From Hymenopus coronatus (taxonomy: Eukaryota; Arthropoda; Insecta; Mantodea; Hymenopodidae), in contig CM060896.1 of assembly GCA_030762935.1 (NCBI GenBank), positions 12,140,001-12,204,000 of the forward strand: 64,000 nt of DNA, in the 5' to 3' direction. The notes beneath the pieces were generated by a model, which was not told the origin of the DNA, ran no database searches, and saw nothing but the letters and a program-made list of their open reading frames with translations. Position numbers and translations under genes: made by a program. This document shows positions 55,068-64,000 of the stretch, in pieces (within the stretch, counting starts at the first letter, position 1; each line of letters opens with the position of its first letter).

Positions 55068-57519
55068 AATTGAGTGGGTCAGTGCAACCCATCTTTTTAG
55101 AACATGGAGAAAAACACAGTTAAAGTTAAATACACCTGGTTTTTTAAAGAATAAGGAAAACCTTATTTTAATCGCATTGATTGTTCACTGACACATTGCA
55201 CAACAACACATTTAGTACTGTTAACATAATGTTGGGATATAACAATTTTTATTAGTGTGGTGCAAATCTTTTTCTGGGTTGGACCACTGTTGCACTGAGA
55301 CTTTTTCTTCTGTTGTACTACACAAAAAGACATATTGCAATAAATGTGCTTTTTGCAACCTTTATTATTCAAACAATTTTCTAAAAGTGTGTATGATGTT
55401 GACACAATTACCCTGTTGGCCATTTATACATATTCAAGAATGTCAAAAACTTCATTGTCCACCTCACTGTCACAGTTCTGAGTCATTATATTTTGAGCAA
55501 TCAAACCATTATAAAATGAATGGAACATATTTCAAAAGGTCATTAATATCTTTTATTGGTCTTGCTTTGGAATATTTAGGTTCTAGTTTAGCATTTTTAA
55601 GATCCAGAGTATGCTTGTCTCTTTTCTTTTGACCTTATACAACAATTACATAATTACCCTCTTCTAGATCTGAATATGAAAACTTTACATTATACTTCCA
55701 GGGAGAACTTAAAGATTGTAACGCGACTGAAAGCAATAGGCCTTTTGTCTTCTGTGAACTTTCTAATCGTTATTTTATCAGTTAGAGGCTTTGAACTGAC
55801 AAAGTCAGCCTGCTGCATTTCAGTCACATTAAATCTCTTTTTACCTGTCTTAGTGTTTTTTATGAGCTCTGCCCAATCACTAGGCGTATAAACATACTTT
55901 TGAGCTCTCTTTTTCTTTTCTATCAGACCAAAGTCCCTATCACATGGTAGGTAACTGTGGCCTGACACAAGATATTCGTGTTCAATTTCCTTGACAAACT
56001 GCTTATGTATAAGTAGTAACCAAAAAGATAAAAGAGATACATTTTTGTTTTGGGCAAAACAGTTGTCAGAGTAAACTATTAATTTGTCACAGTTTTGAAG
56101 ATTACTGGAGGTGTATTTACTTAAACATGATATAACCTCATCTGCACCACGCCCTGCCACACTTTCTGGCCATAAATACATATTAACATCATCAGAAGTG
56201 CAATTATGAATACAAAAGTTGTAGGTCCAGAGTTGTCTCTTGTAAAAGACTTCACTTGTATGCAGATGAGTAGGTAATGCCTGCTATAAATCAAAGGTTA
56301 TCACCTTCACTGAGCTGTCAGCTTTAGAATTGGCTACATCATTTTTTAGGTTAGTGTATGCCCTCTGTGCCTTTAACTGATGCAAATCTAATTCCTGTTT
56401 CAATTTTGCTTTTTCAACCCCATCCTGAACTGCTGCATGTTTTATGCGGAGTGCATTACAAACCTTACAGATATCAGTAGATGGTGTGGAAAAACCAAGA
56501 TTGAACTTAGTACTGAATATTTCCCTATACACATATTCACTAGAGCAATGTTCTTGTTTCATCCAATCTGCATAGAGTTTGTACATCTTTGTAATATTGA
56601 GACCTTCCGGCAAATATTTTTTATTTGGAGCCAAGCATCTAGAATACTGGCATTCACGCAATGGAAAGCTTTTAATATGATTTATAACCAAATTACATTG
56701 CTGTTCACTGGTTTTATTTGAGCTGTTTCCGTGTTTTCCACGATCATCTGATTTTGGTGTCCCTTCGGTCTGTTTTTTTTTCAACTGCCCTTGAAAGTCT
56801 GCCAATACTAATCCCATGGAACGATATAAATGCCTGTTTGCAAACTCTCTTGTCACAACCCTGTACAGAAATATAATACTCATGAGTGTGCTGCCTCCTG
56901 CTTTCCTCACCATTAGCTCCGTATCTTTTCTTCACTTCATTCACTTTCACACATCCACTAATATATGCATTTTGCAAACTGAAATCACAGAGTTGCCAAA
57001 ATTGTTTAAATATGAATTTACGTTGTTCTTCTGTAAACGTCTCATAGCACTTATGTTTGCAAGCACATGGTGGGCCCTGTTTGCGTAGCTCGACTTTCTT
57101 TGCTGTTCTGCTGAAATATTCCTCTGTTGAATTCCTTTTCTTCTTTCTCATATTTCTACTCCATGATTCCTCATGTCTTACACGGTTTGCCACAATTTCA
57201 GCATGATTTTCATCATTTTCGCCACCAGAAACATTATTACAAACATTAGCATTAGCCATATTTACTGCTATTGTTGTTACACGTTACCAAGATGCTGACC
57301 TCTCATTGGCCATTTATGGTTAGACCACAGTTGCACTAAAACAAGATGGATTTTCTTCTGAGAGAAAATTTAAGTAGATGTAATTTAATATAATGAGAAG
57401 GTTTTGGTCCAAGCCATATGGTGGGAAGTTAGTTCACATGAAAATCTCACAAATGGTATCAATATTGCAAATTGGGTGTTGGGGAGGGTTAAACCACTGT
57501 TGCGCTGACCCCCTCAATT
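55068..57519 (-). mobile_element. 2.45-kb DNA transposon with DUF7869-like transposase
   Basis: Inverted ends AATTGAGTGGGTCAGTGCAAC (55068-55088) and, inverted, AATTGAGGGGGTCAGCGCAAC (57499-57519) match at 19 of 21 bases. Related CCAC(T/A)GTTGC(A/G)CT motifs lie just inside (55281, 57326, 57494) and may be transposase binding sites. The transposase-like gene occupies most of the length on the minus strand. The outer boundary could extend a few bases, and the target duplication was not resolved. Confidence 0.7.
55424..57259 (-). pseudogene. DUF7869-like transposase, frameshifted
   Basis: Reading order from ATG 57259: a basic N terminus, KKRNSTEEYFSRTAKKVELR, a Cys cluster (PCACKHKCYE), YISGCVKVNEVKKRYG, VCKQAFISFHGISIGRL. 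After a slip in an A9 run (56772-56780) comes a linker, then CQYSRCLAP, FSTPSTDICKVC and VITFDL. The frame is stopped by TAG 56284-56286 and continues YKRQLWTYNFCIHNC, LIVYSDNCFAQNKNVSLLSF and SGHSYLPCDRDFGLIEKKKR. More stops and a shift near 55690-55640 precede NDLLKYVP and a short acidic end at 55424. The spaced D residues (FDL, YSDNC, CDRDF) suggest an RNase H-like catalytic core. That is inference; the family is annotated mostly as a domain of unknown function. Confidence 0.7.
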
Positions 57520-57624
57520 TTTCTTTCCTACTTTTCAGTAGTATTACTAACTTTAGGACTTGGCAATGTAAAATCATTATAAACATACATCATATTTAAA
57601 GTAAGAAGAATGGCACAAGGATAA

Positions 57625-58510
57625 TGATATGGTCCATTCACATGACTTTCTCTATATCTCTGTAACAAATTATTGTTAGAAAGCTTATGCTTCTATCTAC
57701 TTCATGCTAATTGAGAAAAAATTAGTAGAAATAGTCTTATTACTTGCTCCCTTGTAACTAGAAGCGAAATAAGGGAATACCATAGGTTAAAGTGATAGTC
57801 AAAAGCTGGTTGCTATGTGACTGAAGTTCCTTTGTATGGACACAAGTTGGCAAATTCCTGTATGAGAAAAGTATACGTTTTTTCAAGGCTGAAACCAAAA
57901 CAAAGAATATCTAAACAATGATCAACTCCATGAAAAAATAAATGTAACATATTGTGTGTTTTAATGTGCTCTACATTTTTTGTGTGGTAAGATTTTGTCT
58001 ATCTTTTATGGTTTACCAGTTATACAAAATTCTGTAAAATTCATCCAGAATAAAGTAGTCTTCAGAGGCTATTCCCAAAAAATTCAAAATATACATATTA
58101 TTTGTCAGGTAAATAAATATCTTTAATATACAATATTTTAATCAAAATCGTTAGAACCATTTTTTAGAAAATCAACATTTTCGAAAATTTTTCCATGTGA
58201 AAGGTAGTTGAGGGTGGGGGGATTTTCTTAAAAATCTTCTTGTCACATCCTTGGAAGATACTGAACTTAAATACTAAGTTTGGTATTTAACGGTCTTTTC
58301 GTTTTTGAGCTATGCCCCCCCCCCCCACGTAGACAGACAGACACACACACACACACACACACATGCTCATTTTTCTAAAAATGCTTTTTTTTTTGTATTT
58401 AGGGTGTCGTAAAACATGTATTTCCGGTGAAATCTTGGTATCAAATTTTTGGATGCAATACAATACCTTCTCTATACATTATGTACATAGTACGTGTAGA
58501 GAAAGTAATA
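57625..58510 (-). mobile_element. HINE-A copy, full length
   Basis: Last HINE-A copy, about 100 bp before RPRD1 exon 2. CA tract at 58335-58362 after a C run; ends CGTGTAGAGAAAGTAATAA. Confidence 0.85.
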
Positions 58511-58616
58511 AAGAAAAAAAAACTCTGAGAGTATACATATTTGCTGACACAGTACCTCTTGATGTTTGGTAAAACAGGAAAATAACATAATTTTTTTATT
58601 TTCAATTTTATTTCAG

Positions 58617-58856
58617 CTAAAGATAATCGGAAGGTAACGTTTATGTACCTGGCTAACGACGTCATTCAAAACAGCAAGAAGAAAGGCCCCGAGTTTGGCA
58701 AGGAATTTGGTGGCGTTCTGAAAAAGGCATTTGAACTAGTCTCTGTTTCTAATAGTGATGAGAAGACAAAAACTAGTTTAGACAGAATCCTTAGAATTTG
58801 GGAAGAAAGAGGTGTTTATGATCCCAAGTTAATCAAGGAATTCCGCAAAGGCTTCG
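58617..58856 (+). CDS. RPRD1: RPRD1 (CREPT-like) coding exon 2
   Basis: Follows TTTCAG and starts with the last two bases of a codon split with exon 1. It encodes KDNRKVTFMYLANDVIQNSK, KKGPEFGKEFGGVLKKAFEL and LDRILRIWEERGVYDPKLIK, ending RKGF plus one base before donor GTAAGT. The LANDVIQNSK block and the IWEER-VY block are diagnostic of CID domains of RPRD1 proteins (middle and C-terminal helices). The 240-bp exon is symmetric (phase 1-1). It is intact, which contrasts with the broken elements around it. The coiled-coil region of RPRD1 must lie in later exons outside the window. Confidence 0.95.
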
Positions 58857-59182
58857 GTAAGTTGGAATTTTATGTGTATCAGCATTTTACAATATCTGCC
58901 TTACTCCTTTATTAAAGGGGCATTATGTGACAAAATTCATGTAAAATGTTGTTTTTTAAATTTATATTTAGGAAAATTTAGGTTTCCTTGTGTTTTCTTA
59001 AAAATGATGTACCATATAGTGCAGACGGTTCTGTGGGAATCTAAGGAGTCGTATCATTGGGAGTAATGGAAGGGGAATAAACACTTCACATTTATACCTC
59101 ATTATTGATATGCACATCTATTTCCCAATGATGACACCTAGTCTTTTCTGTTTTGTTTTTTTTTCTTTGTCTTTTTTTTTGA
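58857..59182 (+). other. RPRD1: Start of RPRD1 intron 2
   Basis: Begins GTAAGT. No third exon was recognised up to 64000, so the intron is at least 5.1 kb. Confidence 0.8.
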
Positions 59183-59420
59183 TAGTGTTTAATGCCCTCT
59201 TTTACTACTTATGGCGCTGCAGGCGATGGCACTGATGATAGATGGAATGAAGATGAAGCAGCTGTGGAACGCGATGTCTATTGAAATCAGAGAACCTGGA
59301 GAAAACCTGCCCCTGTGCTGCTTTGTCCACCACAAATCTTGCATGCGGTCACTTGGGATCGAACCTGGGCCATCTAGGTGAGAGGCGAGTGATCTAACCA
59401 CTCAGTCATGACGATGCCCT
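59183..59420 (-). mobile_element. SINE-B copy with good tRNA-like head
   Basis: Minus-strand head TCATGACTGAGTGGTTAGAT (A box) and CAGGTTCGATCCCAAGTG (canonical B box), then GTGGTGGACAAAGC and ATCTTCATTCC. The best-preserved internal promoter of the SINE-B copies here. Confidence 0.8.
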
Positions 59421-59426
59421 TTGCCC

Positions 59427-60414
59427 CAGTGTTGCCAGATTGGGCAAAAAGTTGCGGTTTGGGCTACTAAAACATCAATTTTTCGATTGATTTTTAATTG
59501 AGGCGATTTGTGAATTTTTGGGCTATTTCTGAAATCACGAAAATAATTTAAATGTATTCCTTGAAATGTATTCACAAATTAAGTATTATATTAATGAGTA
59601 AAGAGATGGTATGTTCGTTAAGTCACCACTGTTATGAAAATAGTGTAAAATACCTGCAGTCAGTATTCATAGACGAGAAATTAGCCGCTATATTATTTTC
59701 CTTGTTACATTTTCACTGTTATGTCACTATTAATGCACTCACACCGAGTTCAAGAGAACTGTTTGAGTCAAATGCACCAGTTGAATGCAAATATGTCTTA
59801 ATATTATATGTACCATATTAGTTTTTGAATAATACATTGATACTGTACCTGAAGTTTAAATGCTATGTTTAGAGTAATTAAAGTAATAGTAATAGGTAAG
59901 TGGGGAAAATATCATAAACCTTTAACATAATTGCCTTCCTGTTTTGAGAATGATTTCGGGTACAATTCCCGACTGGGGGTGGGAAATTTTTTCTAGCCGA
60001 TTATGCCCTATCCTTCCCAAAGTCTGGAAATATTGATGAGAGTATGTGTAATCTAATGAATAAAATCCAAAGAGAAACAGAAACCAACTATAACATACAC
60101 ATGGAAATACCATTGGCGATAAGCAGTTTGTTCCAAAGAGAAATCCCGCCGATATGACTTTGCAACCTGAAATAAATAAATGGCTTCAGTAGGTTTCTTG
60201 AGATATAACTTTTGTATTTTATTGTAAAGTTTGCAACTAAGAGTCCAGTGATCTGACAGTAAGAAACATGCAGTAAAAAACACAAACAAAATTCGAAACC
60301 AAATCTTAGAGAAGTTTTTACCCTTAAGAAATGTGAGTGTGAAATTGGGCGATTTTAATATGAATTTTGCGATTTTTAAAATAATTCTGGCGATATTTTG
60401 TTCTGGCAACCCTG
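59427..60414. mobile_element. Non-autonomous hAT-like element, about 1 kb
   Basis: Ends CAGTGTTGCCAGA and, inverted, CAGGGTTGCCAGA (12 of 13), a common hAT terminus, with further similarity inward (GATTGGGC / CGCCCAATTT region). The flanking octamers CTTTGCCC and CTATTGTC do not match, so the target duplication is lost or the ends are slightly misplaced. No transposase. A degenerate tRNA-like segment (TTTCGGGTACAATTCCCGAC) sits at about 59955. Confidence 0.6.
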
Positions 60415-60419
60415 CTATT

Positions 60420-61990
60420 GTCAACTGTTTGTAGTGTTACTCGACAGATAGAACTGAGGTCTGCAATCTTTCACGTCCTTGCTCACCCTGATCTGTGCTG
60501 ATCTCTAGTGGGATGATCAGTTGTATTGGTTGAGCAATGTGAAATCCCTTGGTGATCATCAGGAACACTGCCCCTACCTGGTCAACTCAGCTAGGCGGGC
60601 AAACTTCCACATATGTTGTGCAGTAAAACAATGTCTTCAACCTTGAGCTGCGAGGGTTTACCCTGTGGGCTACAGGGAGTATGGAAGCCTCTTAGCTCAT
60701 ATAAATAGTCCTTTGTCCACCGTCTCCAGAAGTCATCAGTAACATTTTGTTTTGCTGGTACCTTTTAGTGAGATTCTGATTTGCTACTGCAAGTTGGTTT
60801 CCTTGCCTGAATGGCAGATGGTTAATTTTTGCCTGGTCAAGAAGTGTGATGATGTCAAAATGTCTTTGTTTTCTACAGGCGTTACAGTCTTGAATTGAGA
60901 GTGGCTTCATGTCCTCTAAGAATGCATAATCCGTCGATGGCATAGTGAATCAGGGAAGGTTCATAGGATCTTTGGTGTCAAAATTCTCCCATATGTCTTC
61001 TCTCTCCCTCTTGTTCTTCTTCTGCATTTACGATACAGATTCCTGTCATTTCTCTGGGCGCACTTCAGCCTGAGGCTTATTGTGCTATCTGTATTGTTTA
61101 GAACCAACATGCCTTAAGAAGGAGTGCAGTCTTGCAATGGTATGGATGATACTTCTTCTGGTTCTATCAACATTTTCCCAATCTTCTGCATGCTGTGCTG
61201 GGCTGTTTCAGTCTCCTTCCTGCACATTCTGCCCAATTGTGTTAGAATGCTTTTTCACAGTGGCACACCCTGTGTAATTCTTCTCAGCTGAAGTCTGGTA
61301 TATTTTAGCAGGCACTCAGCTCTTTCCTTACATGGTTGTTTGATAAATAGTTTCCTATGTCTGTTTTCTGTTGTTTTACGCCTGGTCTTATGATGTTCCT
61401 TTCTGGACCAGTTCTTGGTAGCTTCTCTAATTATATATAATTATATACTGCTCTTTGTCGTGCAAGTTCATCAGCTTTTTCATTGCCCTTATGGCCCGGT
61501 GCCCAGATGAGATGAGCCTCATTCTGTTCTGCCAGGAAATTAAGCATATTTAGGAATTTTGAACCAGTCCTGATGTAACCTTATGATTACTGAGAGCCTT
61601 AAGTATCTGAGTGTAAAAGGATCTGTTTACTAACGTATCTTCTCCTTATATTTTCATGAATGCATTGAATAATAGCATATATTTCCATTTCAAACACAGT
61701 AGCATATTTACCCAAAGGAAAAGATCCTTTACAGCTTGGTCTTATGTCATAAATTCCAGAACCAGTTCCTGATCCATTCTTTGAGCCATCCAGCATCTTC
61801 TCCCAATGCCACAAGTGCCTGGATGTGATGATGCCATTCTATGTTTGTCGTATTCAGTGCTTCAGCTCTCTCATTAGGCAATTATCCAATTCATGTCTCC
61901 ATATCTAGACTGAAGGATCCATTTGGTCTGAGTTACTGCTAAGCCATCAACAAGTCGTCTGGGTTCACCCTTCAAATACCCACAAAGGAA
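60420..61990 (-). pseudogene. LINE with RNase H domain, remnant
   Basis: The minus strand reads KMLDGSKNGSGTGSGIYDIR, then LGKYATVFEMEIYAIIQCI (61790-61650), SDTQILKALSNHK (61620) and HLIWAPGHKGNEKADELARQ (61520-61460). This is an RNase H domain in order: D-GS, E of ME-AI, SD, and the H-GNE-AD motif. The first Asp reads LDGS instead of TDGS. The downstream part (to about 60420) would be the zinc-knuckle tail but is not clear. No catalytic palm was found. Confidence 0.7.
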
Positions 61991-62095
61991 GACACGCTTA
62001 TCGCAGCTAAAAGTGTCCACATATCACTGTCCACCAAAGACTCAAATTGTTCTGAAAATCGTGACCAACATTGAATGTCATGTTGAGTGGTTCTA

Positions 62096-62761
62096 CAGGG
62101 TGATTTATATAAAGCTGACACATTTCTTTCATTAATTGTTTCAAAACGTGTTATGCTAGCGACAACTTATTATACCTAAATTGTAGAGGAATTTTGGGAG
62201 ATTATTTACCTCTATAGCAAGTGTTGAAAATGTCCTCCATCTTGCATAAGGCACAACTCAACACGTCATACTGGCCACTCGGAGAACTCTGTTGTCAGTA
62301 GCTTGAATCTCCTTTGTGATGTTGTGCTTCAGAACGTCCAATGTCTGGGGACGTGTGGCGTAAACCCTGTCTTTTAAGTAACCCCATAGAAAGAAGTCCG
62401 GCGATGTCTTATCCGGAGATCTCGGTGGCCACAGGTTTCTGGAAATTATCTGGTCATCAAAGACACTTGCAATTAGGCTCATGGATTCATTTGATGTATC
62501 GCATGTAGTGCCATCTTGCTGAAAATATCCTTGACTCAGCTCTACATCGTACTGCATTTTCACGTTGACTACAAGAACAAAGTGTTGAAACAGGTGCCAA
62601 CAATGCAATTAGGAATAAAACATAAACAGCTGCACATCTAGTGACAAGGAATCAAAACTCCAGAACATTCTGCTTAATTTGGTGCTAAAATTGGGTCATT
62701 GAATGAATTTCCAACAGAATAATTAAAGAAAGAAATGTGTCAGTTCTCATAAATGACTCTG
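62096..62761 (-). mobile_element. mariner-like element, internally deleted (666 bp)
   Basis: TA at 62094-62095 and 62762-62763. The ends CAGGGTGATTTATATAAAGC and, inverted, CAGAGTCATTTATGAGAACT both continue into TGACACATTTCTTTC. Only the C-terminal half of the transposase remains. Confidence 0.85.
62258..62608 (-). pseudogene. mariner-like transposase C-terminal part
   Basis: YFQQDGTTCDTSNESMSLIA, IISRNLWPPRSPDKTSPDFF and WGYLKDRVYATRPQT. The second catalytic D (QQD) and the region of the third (SPDFF) are present. N-terminal DNA-binding and first catalytic segments are missing; 27430-27665 carries that middle portion from a related element. Confidence 0.8.
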
Positions 62762-62924
62762 TAGTTTAATAGGCAGGAGGTTTATTGAGTGAGTTAGTGT
62801 AGTGACTGGAGATGCTGTTGCAGTGTTGGATGTCGTATGGGCATGCAGTGCTGTAGTAACCACCAATTTCTTGTAACTCTTTCACAGCTTTTTGGATCAC
62901 CTGCTTTGCCATGTCATCAAATAT

Positions 62925-63570
62925 AAACAGATTTTCTTTCCCAAACTCTTTTATTTGATGTCAAACACTTTTCTACAAAGTCTCCTGCTTTGGATATACA
63001 CTTAGCCCAGCATATTGGCAGCTTCTTGATGTCGTGTCATCAGCCAGTTGCACCCGAAGCCTTCCACACCAGCGTCATTCTCAAATCTTTGGCCTCCCAA
63101 TGCCTCCTTGAATGGCCCAAAGAGATGAATATCGCAGGGCAATAAGCCTGGACTATAGGGAGGGTGTCCAACTCCACTGGGTGCCTCTCACAGACCTGTA
63201 CACATGCCAACTTCTGTTCTTCAGTCAGGAGGCGAGGGACCCAACAGGTGCACACTTTATGAAAACCTAAGCTATTTGTATGACAGTAGACATTTTCCAA
63301 AGGTTAATCCAACTCAGTGAGAATTTTGTGAAACCATCAAAACAACAAGCACATTTAATAAGGTTAGAAATGGCTTTGAATGTTTCCTTTATAACACTTG
63401 CCCTTGGGTAACAATCATGACTCTCATTTTTGACCTGTTCATGGCCTTCCATGAATACCTTATGCCAAGCAAACACACAAGTCCTTGAAAGTGTTTCATT
63501 ACCAAACTGTGCTTCCAGTCTATGCAGAATTTGTGCTAGTTTTACGCCTTCATGAGCAAGAAATTTAATG
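62925..63570 (-). pseudogene. mariner transposase with deleted core
   Basis: N-terminal HTH region: FLAHEGVKLAQILHRLEAQF and VFAWHKVFMEGHEQV (63560-63420), then LGFHKVCTCWVPRLLTEEQK (63270-63210). It jumps directly to the C-terminal HPPYSPGLLPCDIHLFGPFK and LGGQRFENDAG (63165-63060) in a shifted frame. The segment with the first two catalytic Asp is deleted, and SPD-SD is changed to SPG-CD. Of a different mariner subgroup from 22257-23482. Confidence 0.75.
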
Positions 63571-64000
63571 ATGCATTGTACAATTGAAACATGTACATGA
63601 CATGTTGAACAGCATTAACAGTTGGTTCTGTGGAGGCTAACTCCTGCTCATCCCCACCCAATCTATGATGACGTCGCAGCATGCTGTGTTGAGAACTACA
63701 CACTTAAAACAAAAAATCCTGTTTATATTTGATTGAACCTCATATTCCTCACATGTGGGCACATCAGCATTATATTCATCATCTGAAAGGAGTTCATGTA
63801 TGTCATTATCTACCTTAACTAAGTTGGTGAGAGTATCTTCCAGTCAACTCTTGTAGTGTTCACATCATCGAGAGAAATAGCCTCTGAGCTTGAGTTGTTT
63901 ATGCTTGCAAACTGTGATCTTTCCCACACGTCTCCTCTTCAACTTGTTTAGTGCATTGTCAGACATTTCTGGCTTACAAGTGTGTTACGATTCAATTTAA
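63571..64000 (-). other. Unrecognised, possibly degraded coding sequence
   Basis: The minus strand contains MSDNALNKLKRRRVGK near 63967 and, in another frame, LTNLVKVDNDIHELLSDDEY and NINRIFCFKCVVLNT. The acidic N terminus followed by a Cys pair would suit a transposase or other mobile-element protein, but I do not recognise it. Confidence 0.25.

Larger units (their letters stand above)
25279..58616 (+). other. RPRD1: RPRD1 intron 1 (33.3 kb)
   Basis: Begins GTATGTG and ends with a pyrimidine-rich tract and TTTCAG, giving a phase-1 GT-AG intron of 33,338 bases. Transposable elements fill most of it. An additional small exon inside is possible but unnecessary, since exons 1 and 2 join seamlessly at protein level. 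Confidence 0.85.

Noticed and set aside
55163..55632. Opposed open frames at the end of the DUF7869-like element
   Set aside because: The plus-strand frame is antisense to the decayed C-terminal coding region. The lower minus-strand frame lies beyond the last coding stop.
178..58510. HINE-A as a TIR (MITE-type) transposon
   Set aside because: The inverted boxes are subterminal, the two extreme ends differ, copies join in tandem at T runs and no consistent target duplication is visible. Kept as an alternative only.

Overview
This is a eukaryotic, almost certainly metazoan, window, AT-rich and dominated by transposable elements. The range of elements (mariner, hAT, piggyBac, Harbinger, Penelope-like elements with GIY-YIG endonucleases, several non-LTR retrotransposon types, tRNA-derived SINEs and a very abundant Helentron-like family) fits an arthropod best. 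That is an inference and the species cannot be named from the sequence. No bacterial operons, rRNA, CRISPR arrays or intact canonical tRNA genes were found.

The only host gene I can defend is on the plus strand. It is the 5' part of an RPRD1 (RPRD1A/RPRD1B, CREPT-type) gene, whose product binds the RNA polymerase II C-terminal domain. Coding exon 1 (25128-25278) carries the start codon and 50 codons. It ends in a GT donor in phase 1 and rejoins exon 2 (58617-58856) across a 33.3-kb intron; the split codon becomes Ala. Together the exons encode most of a CID domain. The rest of the gene lies beyond position 64000, and the first 25 kb look intergenic or upstream.

The intron and upstream DNA are layered transposons. 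About 33 copies or fragments of one ~0.85-1.1-kb non-coding family, called HINE-A here, make up roughly a third of the window on both strands. Copies have inverted subterminal ACTTTCTCTAC/GTAGAGAAAGT boxes, a terminal hairpin after the second box, a central (CA)n tract, T-rich flanks and several head-to-tail pairs. These are the hallmarks of Helentron-derived elements (HINE/DINE-1 type). Other elements have inserted into HINE-A copies with readable target duplications: a mariner (22257-23482), a SINE (19490-19785), a TIR transposon (51675-52859) and a 6.4-kb hAT (38486-44864).

Region by region: 1-5 kb, HINE-A copies, a deleted piggyBac with TTAA ends, and two SINE types. 5-10 kb, LINE ends, a large (TTA)n tract, a Penelope-like remnant and a 2-kb array of a 48-bp minisatellite in frame with a LINE RNase H tail. 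10-14.5 kb, two more Penelope-like remnants and a LINE split by a hAT and a SINE. 14.5-25 kb, HINE-A copies, a reverse transcriptase relic and the mariner. 25-58 kb, RPRD1 intron 1 with the hAT nest, a 30-copy 74-bp GC-rich array inside a 2.66-kb retroelement, a 15-copy array of tRNA-like SINE heads, and a 2.45-kb transposon with a DUF7869-like transposase. 58-64 kb, RPRD1 exon 2, further LINE and mariner debris and a short hAT-like element.

Four of the tandem arrays are amplified pieces of mobile elements: 48-bp LINE tail, 74-bp retroelement 5' unit, 76-bp SINE head and 92-bp SINE tail. No complete, intact transposase or reverse transcriptase survives.
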